Shown: in pieces, positions 30,341 to 40,583 of the stretch
Layout: every line of letters starts with the position of its first letter
Position numbering within the stretch: position 1 is the first letter of the stretch
NCBI RefSeq assembly: GCF_008001015.1
Contig: NZ_CP042862.1
Span: forward strand, 2,604,001-2,668,000
DNA from: Serinicoccus profundi
GTDB lineage: Bacteria > Actinomycetota > Actinomycetes > Actinomycetales > Dermatophilaceae
Direction: 5' to 3'
Length of the DNA stretch: 64,000 nucleotides
The notes under the pieces: model-generated
What the model was told of the DNA's origin: nothing
Seen by the model: only the letters and a program-made list of their open reading frames with translations
Database searches by the model: none
Program-made: the position numbers and the translations under genes

Positions 30341-32398
30341 TCACCCCAAGGCGTCGCGGACGCGGCGGTGGCTCGCCCGGTCGAGCGGCACCTCCAGCAC
30401 GCGGAGCCCTCGGGTGCGGTCGGCGAGCGCCTCGCGCAGCGCGGCGAGCGAGGCGACCCGCTCGTGGACCACGCCATAGGCCCGGGAGAGGGCCGCGAGG
30501 TCGGTGCCGTGCGGGGTGCCGAAGATCCGCTCGGTCGCCGCCGCCCTGTCCGCCCCGTCGGGGCCGGCGAGGCGGGCGGGGTCGCCGTACTCCAGCGTCG
30601 AGAAGATGCCTCCCCCGTCGTCGTTGACGACGACGATCGTGAGGTCGGGTCGCGGCTCCTCCGGCCCGATGAGCAGACCGCCCGCGTCGTGCAGGAAGGT
30701 CAGGTCGCCCATGAGCGCGACGACGCGAGGAAGGTCGATCTCGTCCGAGGCCGTGGACCCGCGGCGCAGGTGAGCGCTCAGCCGCCTGCGCTCGGCTGCG
30801 AGCGCCACGCCCACCGCCGTCGACACGGTGCCGTCGATGCCGGCCAGGCCGCGGTTCGCGATGACCCGGGCCGGTGCGGCCGACCCGTCCAGCGCGAGTG
30901 CAAGGTCCCGCGGGGCGGTCGAAGACCCGACCACGAGCACGTCGTCCTCCCCCAGCGCGTCAGCCACGGTCCGGGCGACGCCCAGCCCGGTCACGTCCCC
31001 GGCGGTCGTCGCGGCGACGACCTCGGAGAGCGCGGCGCCGGCGCGGACCCAGGCCGCCACCCACGCCCCGGCACCGGTATGCCGTGCCGGCGCCTCGCGG
31101 AGGGCGCCGATGCCGTGGACCCGGCTCACGACGTGCGAGGGGTCGGTCCAGGGATCCCGCGCGGCGACGTGCTCCACGACCATCCCGGGCAGGCGCAGCA
31201 GCGCCCCGAGCTCGCGGAAGAGCGTCAGTCGCCCGACCACCACGACCCGCTCCGGGCGCAGGTCCGGCAGGTCGCCGCGCGCGACCCGTGCGGCGACCAG
31301 GGGCGCGTGGGGCACGACGCCGGGCCCGGCCGGGAGGTGGCCGAAGGGTTCGGCGAGCACTGGCCACCCGGATTCCTCGGCCCACGCGAGCGCGCGAGCG
31401 CTCAGCACTGGATCGGGCAGGTCACCGAGCAGCACGAGCGTCCGCTCGCCGGGGGTCAGGGTGTCGGTCCGGGGCGCCTCGGTCGGGGCCACCTGCACCC
31501 ACGGCGCCCCACCCGCGCGGCCGGTCAGGCCGGCCGCCGCGCGAGCTTCCCCGGCAGCAGCCCCAGCACCCGCTCCCCCAGCAGCAGCCCCAGCACCCGC
31601 TCCCCCAGCAGCAGTCCCAGCGCCTGCTCCCCCGGCATCAGTCCCAGCGCCCACTCCCCCAGCAGCAGCCCCAGCACCCGCTCCCCCAGCAGCAGCCCCA
31701 GCACCCGCTCCCCCAGCAGCAGTCCCAGCGACCGCTCCCCCGTCAGCAGCCCCAGCACCCGCTTCTCCCTCGCCGCTCGGCCCAGCTGCCCTCAGTCCGT
31801 CGGTCTGCACCTCGCCCGGCCTGGACCCCTCGTCCAGCGCAGGCGCGAGCGGGTCGCGGAAGGAGACATTGAGGTGGACCGGCCCGGCCCCGCCCAGGCC
31901 TGCCGCGTCGGATCGCGCTGCGGCGAGCGCGCGGCATACCGTCGAGCGCCAGTGCGCACCGGCGGCCGCGCCCACCGACTCCGGCGCGGGCAGATCGGCC
32001 TCCCAGCGCACCGCACCGGCGAAGAGTCCGGGCTGCACCGTCGTCTGGTTGGCCCCGGTGCCGCGCAGCTCGGCCGGGCGGTCGGCAGAGAGCACCACGA
32101 GCGGGACGCCGCTGTGGTGCGCCTCGAGGACGGCCGGGTGGAGGTTGGCGACCGCGGTGCCCGACGTCGTGACCACCGGCACCGGCACGCCACCCGCCCG
32201 GGCCAGCCCCAGCGCGACAAAACCGGCCGTCCGCTCATCGATCCGGACGTGCAGCCGCAGCCGCCCCGCGCGGTCCGCCTCCTCGAGGGCGTAGGCCAGG
32301 GGCGCCGACCGCGACCCCGGCGCGAGCACCGCCTCCCGCACCCCGCCGCGGACCAGCTCATCGACGAGGACGGCGGCCAGAGCGGTCGAGGGGTGCAC
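30341..32398 (-). CDS. menD: SEPHCHC synthase with internal Gly/Ala repeat insertion
   Basis: 2-succinyl-5-enolpyruvyl-6-hydroxy-3-cyclohexene-1-carboxylate synthase, the ThDP enzyme that joins isochorismate and 2-oxoglutarate in menaquinone synthesis. N-terminal domain: VLAPGSRSAPLAYAL and HVRIDERTAGFVALG; C-terminal ThDP/Mg site: ALMGDLTFLHDAGGLL and VVNDDGGGIF. Residues ~205-300 are an Ala/Gly low-complexity insertion with seven to eight 9-residue repeats (AGGAGAGAA-like), lying in the linker after the first domain. That makes it 685 residues against about 550 for ordinary MenD. Both catalytic domains are otherwise complete, so it is probably active. Confidence 0.93.
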   Translation of the reverse strand: MHPSTALAAVLVDELVRGGVREAVLAPGSRSAPLAYALEEADRAGRLRLHVRIDERTAGFVALGLARAGGVPVPVVTTSGTAVANLHPAVLEAHHSGVPLVVLSADRPAELRGTGANQTTVQPGLFAGAVRWEADLPAPESVGAAAGAHWRSTVCRALAAARSDAAGLGGAGPVHLNVSFRDPLAPALDEGSRPGEVQTDGLRAAGPSGEGEAGAGAADGGAVAGTAAGGAGAGAAAGGAGAGAAAGGVGAGTDAGGAGAGTAAGGAGAGAAAGGAGAGAAAGEARAAAGLTGRAGGAPWVQVAPTEAPRTDTLTPGERTLVLLGDLPDPVLSARALAWAEESGWPVLAEPFGHLPAGPGVVPHAPLVAARVARGDLPDLRPERVVVVGRLTLFRELGALLRLPGMVVEHVAARDPWTDPSHVVSRVHGIGALREAPARHTGAGAWVAAWVRAGAALSEVVAATTAGDVTGLGVARTVADALGEDDVLVVGSSTAPRDLALALDGSAAPARVIANRGLAGIDGTVSTAVGVALAAERRRLSAHLRRGSTASDEIDLPRVVALMGDLTFLHDAGGLLIGPEEPRPDLTIVVVNDDGGGIFSTLEYGDPARLAGPDGADRAAATERIFGTPHGTDLAALSRAYGVVHERVASLAALREALADRTRGLRVLEVPLDRASHRRVRDALG
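31548..31764. repeat. 27-bp minisatellite inside menD, about 8 copies
   Basis: Head-to-tail 27-bp units, each coding for nine Gly/Ala-rich residues; several copies are identical and others differ by one or two bases. Because the unit is a multiple of three, gain or loss of units keeps the frame. Confidence 0.88.
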
Positions 32399-32462
32399 GA
32401 CCCGATCGTCGCACGACCCCGTCAGCAGGCCGACCGATGCCTCGGATCCGCGCCATGACGCC

Positions 32463-32468
32463 TAGAGT
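32463..32468 (+). promoter_or_regulatory. -10 element for a probably leaderless FGGY kinase mRNA
   Basis: TAGAGT ends 8 bases before the ATG at 32477, with no ribosome binding site between them. Confidence 0.45.
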
Positions 32469-32476
32469 GGTGGCTC

Positions 32477-33976
32477 ATGGCCTCGAACTTCGACATCGAG
32501 CTGAAGGACGCCGTCGCGCCGCTGGTCCTGGCGCTCGACGTCGGCTCCACCGCCAGCAGGGGCATGATCTACGACGCCCACGGCCGCCCGGTGGGCAAAC
32601 GCGCCAAGGTGCCCCACAGCTTCACCGTCGCCGGTGACGGCACCTCCGAGATCGATCCCGACCAACTCGTCGGCGAGGTCCGGACGATCATCGGGGAGCT
32701 GCTGGGCGCGCTCGGCGACGAGCAGGTCGCCGGGGTGGCGCTCGACACCTTCGCCTCCTCCCTCGTCGTCGTCGACGCCGAGGGCTCGCCGCTCACGCCC
32801 TGCTTCACGTATGCCGACGGACGGTGCGCTCCCCAGGTCACCGAGCTGCGCGACGAGCTCTCCGAGGAGAACCTCCAGCAGCGCACCGGCACCCGCGTGC
32901 ACTCCAGCTACTGGCCGGCCCGGCTGCGCTGGCTCGCCGCCGAGCAGCCCAAGGTCATGAAGAAGGCCGCCACCTTCCTCTCCCTCGGCGACTACCTCCT
33001 GCTCGCCCTCACGGGCACCGTCGCGACCGGCACCTCCACGGCGTCGTGGACCGGGCTGGTGGACCGGCATACCGCGCAGTGGTACCCCGAGCTCGTCGAG
33101 ATCAGCGGGATCGAGCCCGAGCAGCTGCCACCCATCCACCACCTGGACGAGCCGGTCGACGTCGCGCCGACGCACGTCGAGCAGATCGCCGCCGACTGGC
33201 CGGCGCTCGCGCAGGCGCGGTGGTATGCCCCGATCACCGACGGCCTCGCCGCCAACGTCGGCCTCGGCGCCCACGACGAGACCGCCATCGCCGCCTCGTG
33301 CGCCACCTCGGGTGCGTTGCGGGTGCTCGTGCGGGAGATGCCCGAGACGCTGCCGCCGGGGCTGTGGTGCTACCGCGTCTCCCACGACCGGGCCCTGCTC
33401 GGCGGCGCCCTCAACGACGTCGGCCGGGCCCTGGCTTGGGCGGACGTCACCCTCGCCGTCGACCAGGTCGGGCCGCAGGCGCTCTCCGAGGCCCTCACCG
33501 CGGAACCGCACCCGACGACGCCGCTCGTGCTGCCCTTCCTCACCGGCGAGCGCAGCACCGGGTGGGCCTCCGACGCGCAGGCCGTGATGACGGGCGTGAC
33601 CGTCGCCTCCGCGCCCGCCGAGGTCTACCGCGGGGTCGTCGAAGGGATCGCCCTGTCCTACGCCCGCATCGCCAGCCAGCTGCGCGAGGTCGCCCCGCAG
33701 CCGGAGAAGCTCTTCGCCGGTGGCGGGGTCGCCTCGGACCGGCCCGAGCTCATGCAGATCATGGCCGACGCCATGCGCACCCCCGTCACGCCGGTGACGA
33801 TCAAACGCTCGACGCTGCACGGCACGGCGCTGCTCGCCCTGGAGACCCTGGCCCCCGACGTCCGGCGGGCCAAGCTCGAGCGCGGCGCGACCCTGTCCCC
33901 CGACTACAACCGGCGGCCCTACTACACCGACCGGTTCCGGCGTTTCCAGCAGGTCTACGAGGCTCTCATTGACTGA
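32477..33976 (+). CDS. FGGY-family carbohydrate kinase
   Basis: ATP-dependent sugar kinase of 499 residues, nearest in feel to gluconate/xylulose kinases. N-terminal phosphate-binding LALDVGSTASRGMIYD near residue 20; FGGY C-terminal signature region PLVLPFLTGERSTGW near residue 350 and the adenosine-binding LFAGGGVASDRPELMQIMAD near residue 415. It is divergent from menD. Its last bases overlap the start of the next gene, so the three genes up to the acyltransferase may be one transcript. Substrate is not determined. Confidence 0.85.
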   Translation: MASNFDIELKDAVAPLVLALDVGSTASRGMIYDAHGRPVGKRAKVPHSFTVAGDGTSEIDPDQLVGEVRTIIGELLGALGDEQVAGVALDTFASSLVVVDAEGSPLTPCFTYADGRCAPQVTELRDELSEENLQQRTGTRVHSSYWPARLRWLAAEQPKVMKKAATFLSLGDYLLLALTGTVATGTSTASWTGLVDRHTAQWYPELVEISGIEPEQLPPIHHLDEPVDVAPTHVEQIAADWPALAQARWYAPITDGLAANVGLGAHDETAIAASCATSGALRVLVREMPETLPPGLWCYRVSHDRALLGGALNDVGRALAWADVTLAVDQVGPQALSEALTAEPHPTTPLVLPFLTGERSTGWASDAQAVMTGVTVASAPAEVYRGVVEGIALSYARIASQLREVAPQPEKLFAGGGVASDRPELMQIMADAMRTPVTPVTIKRSTLHGTALLALETLAPDVRRAKLERGATLSPDYNRRPYYTDRFRRFQQVYEALID

Positions 33977-36204
33977 GTCGCCCGTCCGCTCGCTCGCCGA
34001 CGACCTGCGGGCCCGGAGCGACGACGAGCTGGCCGCGCTGCTGCAGTCCCGGCCCGACCTCGCCCGCCCGGCCCGCCGACGTCACCGCCCTGACCGGGCG
34101 CGCCACCACGCGCGCCAGCGTGCAGCGTGCCCTGGAAGGGCTGGACCTCGCTCACCTGCAGGCGCTGGAGGCCATGATCGTCGCCTCCCCCGCCTCGACG
34201 GAGGACGTCGCCGACCTGCTGGGCGCGGATGCTGCGCGGGCCGAGGAGCTCGTCGGGGACCTGCACGCGCTGGCCCTGTGCTGGCGCTCACCGGAGGGTA
34301 TGCGGCCCGCCCGAGCCGTGGCGGACGTCGTCGGCCTCCCCGGTGGGTTGGGTCCGGTGGGGTCGGGTGTGCCGACCGGGGAGGCGCTGCGCGCGGCGCT
34401 CGACGGGCTCCAGCCGCGGCACCGCAGCCTGCTCGACGCCCTGACCTGGGGCCCGGCGCGCGGCGCGGTGGCGGCGGTGCCCGGGCAGGGCGCGGCCTCA
34501 CCGGTGTCCGTCGCCGCGCAGGAGCTGGTCGAGGCCGGTCTGCTGGAGCGCGAGGACGACGCGCACGTCGTCCTGCCGCGCGAGGTCGCCCTGGCTCTGC
34601 GCGGGGGACGGCTGCACCGCACCTCGGGCGTGGCGGCGCCGCAGGTGGAGCACCGGAGCCTGGACCTGGAGGTCGTCGACGCCGCCGCGGGCGGGCGCGC
34701 CGCCGAGCTGATCGTGCTCGTCACCGAGGTCGTCGAGGAGTGGGGCACCCGCCCGCCGCGGGTGCTGCGCTCCGGTGGCCTGGCCGTCCGCGACCTCGGC
34801 CGCCTGGCCGCCCACCTCGAGACCGGCACCGACGAGGTGGCCTGGCTGCTGGAGACGGCCCACGCCGCCGGGCTGCTCGCCGTCGACGACGGCCGCCAAC
34901 GGGTCCGCGCCGACGAGGCAGCCGTGTGGGCACCGACCGCCCTCGCCGACGAGTGGCTCGCCGACGACGCCGGTGACCGGTGGGCCGCGCTCGCGGCGGC
35001 GTGGTGGTCCACCTCGGCCGCGCCCAGCCTCGTCGGGACCACCGAGGGCGGACGCGTCAACGCGCTGTCGACCGCCACGTCATACCCCTTGGCGCGGCAG
35101 CGCCGCCACGACACCCTGCGCGCCCTGGCCAGCCTGCCGCCCGGTGCGGTGGGCGGCGAGGAGGCGCTGGGCGAGCTGCTGCGCTGGCGCCACCCGCTGC
35201 GCTCGGCCCGGTCCACCGGCGACCACGGGGTCGGCCCGGCGACCGTGCTGCGGGAGTCGGAGTGGGCCGGGGTCACCGGCCGAGGCGCCCTCTCGACGCC
35301 GGGGCGAGCGGTCGTCGCCGGCGACCCTGCCGCCGACCTCATGGCGCCGCTGGTCCCCCCGGCGGTCGACCACGTGCTGTTGCAGGCCGACCTCACGGCG
35401 ATCGCACCGGGGCGCCTGGACGGCCCGGCCCGCTCCCTGCTGCGGCTGCTGAGCGAGGTGGAGTCGCGCGGCGGGGCGAGCGTGCACCGCTTCGACGAGC
35501 AGAGCGTGCGACGCGCCCTCGACCTGGGCTGGACGGCCGACCGGGTGCTCGAGGAGCTGGCCGCGGTCTCCCGGACCCCGGTGCCGCAACCGCTGGACTA
35601 CCTCGTGCGCGACGTCGCGCGCCGGCATGGCGTGGCCCGGGTCGGGGCGTGCGCGGCCTACCTGCGCTGCGACGACGCCGCCCTGCTCGACCGGATCGAG
35701 CACGACCGCGCGCTCGGCATGCTGCAGTGGCGCCGCATCGCGCCCACCGTGCTCGTCTCCCCCGTCCCCGCCCCGACGGTGCTGGACCTGCTGCGCGAGG
35801 AGCAGTACGGCCCGGTCGCCGACGGCGGCGACGGCGGTCTGGCCCTCGCAGCCGCGCAACAGCACCGGGCGCCCCGGCCGAGCACTCCGGCGGTGCGGGT
35901 CAGCGGCGTCGACGCCGAGGTCGCGCGCCAGGTCGTGGGGGTGATGCGCCGCGGCGACGTCACCGCGAGCAGCAGCGGTGAGGCCAGCACCGACCCGGTC
36001 GTCGTCAGCGCCACGGTCCGCGAGGCCGCCGTGGACGGTCAGGCGCTGTGGATCGGGTATGCCGACGACGCCGGCGGCGTCGCCACCCACCTCGTGCGGC
36101 CGCTCGCGGTCGAGGGCGGCCGGGTCCGCGCCAGCGTGGGCGACGCCGACGTCACCCGCACCTTCCTGCTGCACCGGATCACCAGGGTGAGCCCGGCCTG
36201 GTGA
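33969..36204 (+). pseudogene. Helicase-associated DNA-binding protein (Helicase_C_3 type), frameshift near the start
   Basis: Large protein of about 740 residues that resembles actinobacterial proteins encoded next to XPB helicases (M. tuberculosis Rv0862c type). The first ~33 residues (RSLADDLRARSDDELAALLQ) are in one frame from TTG 33969; the frame changes between 34060 and 34076 in a C/G-rich stretch, and the rest (from VTALTGRATTRASVQRAL) is open to 36204. Notable C-terminal features are a Helicase_C_3-like region (VDHVLLQADLTAIAPGRL, then a WYL-like end ALWIGYADDAGG...LVRPLAVEGGRVRA). It begins inside the kinase stop and ends in a GTGA overlap with the acyltransferase. The XPB gene is 14 kb away here. 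Confidence 0.8.
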
Positions 36205-38315
36205 GCACGACCACCGACGCCGCCCGCACCGACCTGCCCGGCAACGATCCTCGCCGCGACGACCCGGCCGCCGGGTCAGCCCACCCGCTGCTCACCAACC
36301 GCCACCGCCCCGAGCTGCACGGGCTGCGCGGCCTGGCGATCGCCCTCGTCGTCCTCTTCCACGTCTTCGGCGACGGGCGCGTGTCCGGCGGCATCGACGT
36401 CTTCCTGGCCATCTCCGGCTTCCTCTTCACCGGGATGCTCGCCCGCGAGGCGGTACGCACCGGCGGAGGCATCGACCTCGCGCGCTACCTCGGCCGCATC
36501 GTGCGACGGCTGCTACCCGCGGCGCTCCTCGTGCTCGCGGCGACCTGGGCCGCCGGGCGGCTGCTGCTCCCGGAGACCCGGTGGGTCCAGCTCGGCCGGG
36601 AGGTGCGCGCCAGCCTGACCTACGTCGAGAACTGGGAGCTCATCTCCTCCCAGCTCGGGTATGGCGCGGCCGGGGCGTCGACGAGCCCGCTGCAGCACTT
36701 CTGGTCGATGTCGGTGCAGGGGCAGTTCTACCTCGTGTGGCCGGTGGTCGTCGTGCTCTGCGTCGTCGCCGCCCGGCGGCTGCGCCGCCCGGTGTGGCCG
36801 GTGCTGCTGGGGGGAATCGCCCTGGTCACCGCGGTGTCCTTCGGGTATGCCGCGTGGTTGCACGCCGCCGACCAGCAGGTGGCCTACCTGCACACCGGGG
36901 CCCGGCTCTGGGAGCCCGCCCTGGGCGGGGTGGTGGCGCTGCTGGCCTTCGACACCCGCCTGCCCCGGTCCTGGCGGCTGCCGCTCGGCTGGGTGGGGGT
37001 CGGGCTCGTGGCCACCTCCGGTGTGGTGCTCGACGGAGGGGCGCTCTTCCCCGGCCCGGCGGCGCTGTGGCCGGTGGGCGGCTTCGCGCTGGTGATGATG
37101 GCGGGGTCGACGGGCAGCGGGTGGGGCGCCGACCGGTGGCTCTCGGGTCGACTGCTCGCCTGGGTGGGCGACATCGCCTACCCGCTCTTCCTCTGGCACT
37201 GGCCGATCGTCGTCTACACCCTCGTCGTCACCGGGCAGGACCGCCTGGGCCTCACCGCCGGTGCTCTCGTCATCGCCGCGTCGGTCCTCCTGGCCCACCT
37301 CACGCATACCCTCCTCGAGCGGCGGGTGACCGCCTCACCGATGCGGCGGCCCTGGCTCGTCGTGGGCGTGGGCGCACTGGTGCTCGCCCTCGGCGCCGCC
37401 CTGGCGAGCGGCTGGACGGGGACGCTGGTGCGCGAGCGCGAGACCGCCCTGGCCCGCGCCGCGCAGGACTCCCCCGACCACCCCGGTTCGGCTGCGCTGC
37501 ACGAGCCCGGCTTCGGCAACACCGGCATCACGCCGGTGCCCGACCTGGCCGCCGCGCCGCAGGACAATGCCGATGTCTACGACCAGGGCTGCATCCAGAG
37601 CCACGAGGACACCGAGGCTGCCTCCGAGCTGCTGGTCTGCCCCGGCACGGACCCGGGCGCGGAGCACACCCTGGTGCTCACCGGCGGGTCGCACGTCGTG
37701 CACTTCGTGCCCGCCTGGCAGGTCGTCGCCCGGGAGCAGGGGTGGAACCTCGTCGTCGCGAGCCGCTCCGGCTGCCACCTCACGACCAACCCCGGGGACT
37801 ACCCGTCGGAGACCGACGCGACCCCGACGCAGAGCTGCAGGGACTGGAACGACGCCTTCCTGGAGCAGATGGAGGAGCTCGACCCCGACGCGGTCGTGAC
37901 CCTGGGGTCGACCACCCAGCCCGGGTCCGAGCAGGTGTCCCGCGGCTTCGTCGAGGTGTGGCGCGAGCTCGACGAGCGCGGGATCGACGTCATCGGGATG
38001 CGCGACACGGCCCGGATGCCCCTGCACGTGCCCGACTGCCTCACCGAGCACCCCGGGGACCCGCAGGCGTGCGCGATGCCGAGGGCGCAGGGTTACCAGG
38101 ACGTGGCGCCCTACCTCGGCCGCGACGACCTGCCGGACAACGTGTCCTTCGTCGACCTCGTCGACGAGCTGTGCACCGACACCACGTGCCCGGCGGTGGC
38201 CGGCAACGTCGTCGTCTACAGCGACCACAGCCACGTCACCGCGACCTACATGCGCACCCTGGCCCCGGCGCTGGACGCCGAGCTGCGCCGGGTCGCTCCG
38301 CAGCTCTACCGCTGA
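36201..38315 (+). CDS. OafA/YrhL-type acyltransferase with SGNH domain
   Basis: Integral membrane O-acyltransferase of 704 residues. The acyltransferase-3 domain covers about 30-360 with ten hydrophobic helices; the HGLRGLAIALVVLFH segment holds the catalytic histidine and SPLQHFWSMSVQGQFYLVWP is typical of the OafA/peptidoglycan acetylase group. The extracytoplasmic C-terminal domain has SGNH-type blocks (VLTGGSHV in place of GDSH, and YSDHSHVT near the end with the Asp-x-x-His pair). The SGNH nucleophile position reads Gly-Gly-Ser-His. Likely acylates a cell-wall or surface glycan. GTG start overlaps the upstream stop. Confidence 0.88.
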   Translation: MSTTTDAARTDLPGNDPRRDDPAAGSAHPLLTNRHRPELHGLRGLAIALVVLFHVFGDGRVSGGIDVFLAISGFLFTGMLAREAVRTGGGIDLARYLGRIVRRLLPAALLVLAATWAAGRLLLPETRWVQLGREVRASLTYVENWELISSQLGYGAAGASTSPLQHFWSMSVQGQFYLVWPVVVVLCVVAARRLRRPVWPVLLGGIALVTAVSFGYAAWLHAADQQVAYLHTGARLWEPALGGVVALLAFDTRLPRSWRLPLGWVGVGLVATSGVVLDGGALFPGPAALWPVGGFALVMMAGSTGSGWGADRWLSGRLLAWVGDIAYPLFLWHWPIVVYTLVVTGQDRLGLTAGALVIAASVLLAHLTHTLLERRVTASPMRRPWLVVGVGALVLALGAALASGWTGTLVRERETALARAAQDSPDHPGSAALHEPGFGNTGITPVPDLAAAPQDNADVYDQGCIQSHEDTEAASELLVCPGTDPGAEHTLVLTGGSHVVHFVPAWQVVAREQGWNLVVASRSGCHLTTNPGDYPSETDATPTQSCRDWNDAFLEQMEELDPDAVVTLGSTTQPGSEQVSRGFVEVWRELDERGIDVIGMRDTARMPLHVPDCLTEHPGDPQACAMPRAQGYQDVAPYLGRDDLPDNVSFVDLVDELCTDTTCPAVAGNVVVYSDHSHVTATYMRTLAPALDAELRRVAPQLYR

Positions 38316-38326
38316 GGCGGACCGGT

Positions 38327-40309
38327 CTAGAAGATCCGCACCCGGTCGGCGGGGGCGAGCCAGAGCCCGTCACCCTCCTGGGTGCCGAAGGCCTCGTGGA
38401 AGGCGTCGACGTTGCGGACCGTGTTGGCGCGCAGGTCGGCCGGGGCGTGCGGGTCGATCGAGAGCAGCCGCCGGGCCTCCTCCGCCCGGGCGACGGTCCG
38501 CCAGACCGAGGCCCAGCCGAGGAAGAAGCGCTGGTCACCGGTCCAGCCGTCGACCTCGGGAGCGGCGCCGTCGGTGGCGATGGAGTAGGCGAGGTGGGCG
38601 AGCTCGAGACCGCACAGGTCACCGATGTTCTCGCCGACGGTGAGCCCGCCGTTGACCGTCGCGGTGCCGCCGGGGATGTCGCGCGGGGAGAGGCTGTCGA
38701 ACTGCTCGATGAGGCGCTTGCTGCGGGCGTCGAAGGCCTCCCGGTCGGCCTCGGTCCACCAGTCGGTGAGCGAGCCGTCCCCGGCATACCGGCTGCCCTG
38801 GTCGTCGAAGCCGTGCCCGATCTCGTGCGCGATGACCGCGCCGATGCCGCCGTAGTTGGCGGCGTCGTCGGCGTCGACGTCGAAGAACGGCGGCTGCAGG
38901 ATGGCCGCCGGGAAGACGATCTCGTTGAGCATCGGGTGGTAGTAGGCGTTGACCGTCTGCGGGGTCATGAGCCACTCGTCCCGGTCGATCGGGCCACCGA
39001 TCTTGGCGAGCTCGCGGTCGGTCTCGAAGGCCGCGCCGCGACGGACGTTGCCGACGAGGTCGCCGGCGTCGAGCTGGTAGTCGGAGTAGTCACGGAAGGT
39101 CGGCGGGTGGCCGATCTTGGGTCTGAAGGTGGCGAGCTTCTCCTCGGCGCGGGCGCGGGTCTGCTCCCCCATCCACTCCAGCTCGCCGATGCGGCGGCGG
39201 AAGGCCTCGGTGACATTGGCGACGAGCTCGCTCATCCGCTCCCGGGCGGCCGGGGGGAAGTGCGCCTCGACGTAGAGCTGCCCGGCGGCCTCGCCGAGCA
39301 GGGCCTCGACGAGGCCGACGCCGCGCTTCCACCGCTCCTTGTTGGCCGGGGTGCCCGACAGGGCCTTCCCGTGGAAGTCGAAGTGCGCGGCGACGAGGTC
39401 GTCGGTGAGGTAGGGGGCGAGCGAGTCGAGCAGCCGCACGACGAGCCAGGCCTGCCAGTCGGCGAGCGGGACGTCCTGCAGGGCCGTGCCCAGCGCCGCG
39501 AGCACGTCGGGCTGGCGGGCGACGAGGGCGTCGAGGGAGCCGGCGGCGGCTCCGAGGCCGTCGGCGAAGGCGTCCCAGTCCATGCCGGGGGTCTGCTCGG
39601 CCAGCTCGGCACGGGTGAGGCGGGTGTAGCTCTTCACCGCGTCTCGGGAGGCCACGCGGTCCCAGTGGGCGGAGGCGAGACGCTCCTCCAGGGCGTAGAC
39701 CCGGTCCACGGCGTCCTCGCCCAGCACGTCGGCCACTCCCGCCTCGGCGAGGGCCGGGGCGGCGATCTCCAGGAGGCGGGCGAGGTAGGTGCGGTAGGCC
39801 TCGCGCACCGCGGCGTGCTCCTCGGCGGTGTAGTAGGCCTCGTCGGGCAGGCCGATGCCGCCCTGGTGGAGGTAGGCGACGTAGCTCTCGGGGTCGCCGG
39901 CGTCGGCAGTCACCCAGAGGTGGGTGAGACCGTCGACGCCCTCGCGCTGGAGCCGTGCGGAGAGGCGGACCAGGGCGCTGGTGTCCGGCACCTGCGCGAT
40001 CTCGCGCAGCGGGTCCGCGAGCGGGGTGAGCCCCAGCTCGGCGACGCGGGCCTCGTCCATGAAGCTGGCGTAGAGAGCCCCCACCTTGCCGGCCGCGGTG
40101 TCGAGGGCGGGCTGGGCCTCGGCGGCCTTCTCGATGAGCGCGCGGACCGCGGTCTCGGCGTTCTCCCGCAACATGTCGAAGGATCCGTAGCGCGAGCGGT
40201 CCTCCGGGATGATCGCGGTCACCAACCACCCCCCGTTGACGTGGGCGAAGAGGTCGTCCTGGGCACGGACGTCGGTCTGCATCATGGCGCGGTCGATCCC
40301 TGACTTCAT
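38327..40309 (-). CDS. M13 (neprilysin-like) zinc metallopeptidase
   Basis: Oligopeptidase of 660 residues. Zinc site VIAHEIGHGFDDQG near residue 500 (HExxH), third ligand in the ENIGDLCGLELA block about 55 residues later, and substrate-binding NAYYHPMLNEI upstream. No signal peptide or N-terminal membrane segment is seen, so it is probably cytoplasmic, or exported by a non-classical route as proposed for the mycobacterial Zmp1. It converges on the acyltransferase gene with only 11 bases between them. Confidence 0.92.
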   Translation of the reverse strand: MKSGIDRAMMQTDVRAQDDLFAHVNGGWLVTAIIPEDRSRYGSFDMLRENAETAVRALIEKAAEAQPALDTAAGKVGALYASFMDEARVAELGLTPLADPLREIAQVPDTSALVRLSARLQREGVDGLTHLWVTADAGDPESYVAYLHQGGIGLPDEAYYTAEEHAAVREAYRTYLARLLEIAAPALAEAGVADVLGEDAVDRVYALEERLASAHWDRVASRDAVKSYTRLTRAELAEQTPGMDWDAFADGLGAAAGSLDALVARQPDVLAALGTALQDVPLADWQAWLVVRLLDSLAPYLTDDLVAAHFDFHGKALSGTPANKERWKRGVGLVEALLGEAAGQLYVEAHFPPAARERMSELVANVTEAFRRRIGELEWMGEQTRARAEEKLATFRPKIGHPPTFRDYSDYQLDAGDLVGNVRRGAAFETDRELAKIGGPIDRDEWLMTPQTVNAYYHPMLNEIVFPAAILQPPFFDVDADDAANYGGIGAVIAHEIGHGFDDQGSRYAGDGSLTDWWTEADREAFDARSKRLIEQFDSLSPRDIPGGTATVNGGLTVGENIGDLCGLELAHLAYSIATDGAAPEVDGWTGDQRFFLGWASVWRTVARAEEARRLLSIDPHAPADLRANTVRNVDAFHEAFGTQEGDGLWLAPADRVRIF

Positions 40310-40366
40310 GGGCTCACCGTATGCGTTAGGCCCTGGTACGGCGCAGCAGGTCTTCCTGCCGCAACG

Positions 40367-40507
40367 TCAGGCAGGCGGGGCGTGCCGGTCGGCCTCGGCG
40401 GCCCCGTCCGTCGACCGTCGTTGCGCGGAGCGTCCTCGCAGGTGCCGCCACCAGAGGACGCCCGCGATGAGGGTCCAGCCGGTGGCGATGGCGACGTAGA
40501 AGAGCAA
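40367..40507 (-). CDS. Possible small membrane protein
   Basis: A 46-codon frame with one hydrophobic segment (LLFYVAIATGWTLIAGVLWW) and a basic, then acidic tail. The only start in frame is a TTG with a poor ribosome binding site, and codon usage is unremarkable. The remainder of the 274-bp gap (40310-40583) has no other recognisable gene, only a GGCATAC...GTATGCC pair at 40561-40578. Confidence 0.35.
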   Translation of the reverse strand: MLFYVAIATGWTLIAGVLWWRHLRGRSAQRRSTDGAAEADRHAPPA

Positions 40508-40583
40508 CCCGTCCGCACGCCACTCCCGCCCCCGGGCGCCAGCGCCCGCCCTGTCCCGTCGGCATACCCGGAGTATGCCCGGC

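Noticed and set aside
40326-40565. 79-codon minus-strand frame beside the M13 gene
   Set aside because: Arg-rich, no conserved pattern; a different frame of the same DNA has the hydrophobic segment listed as a possible small protein.
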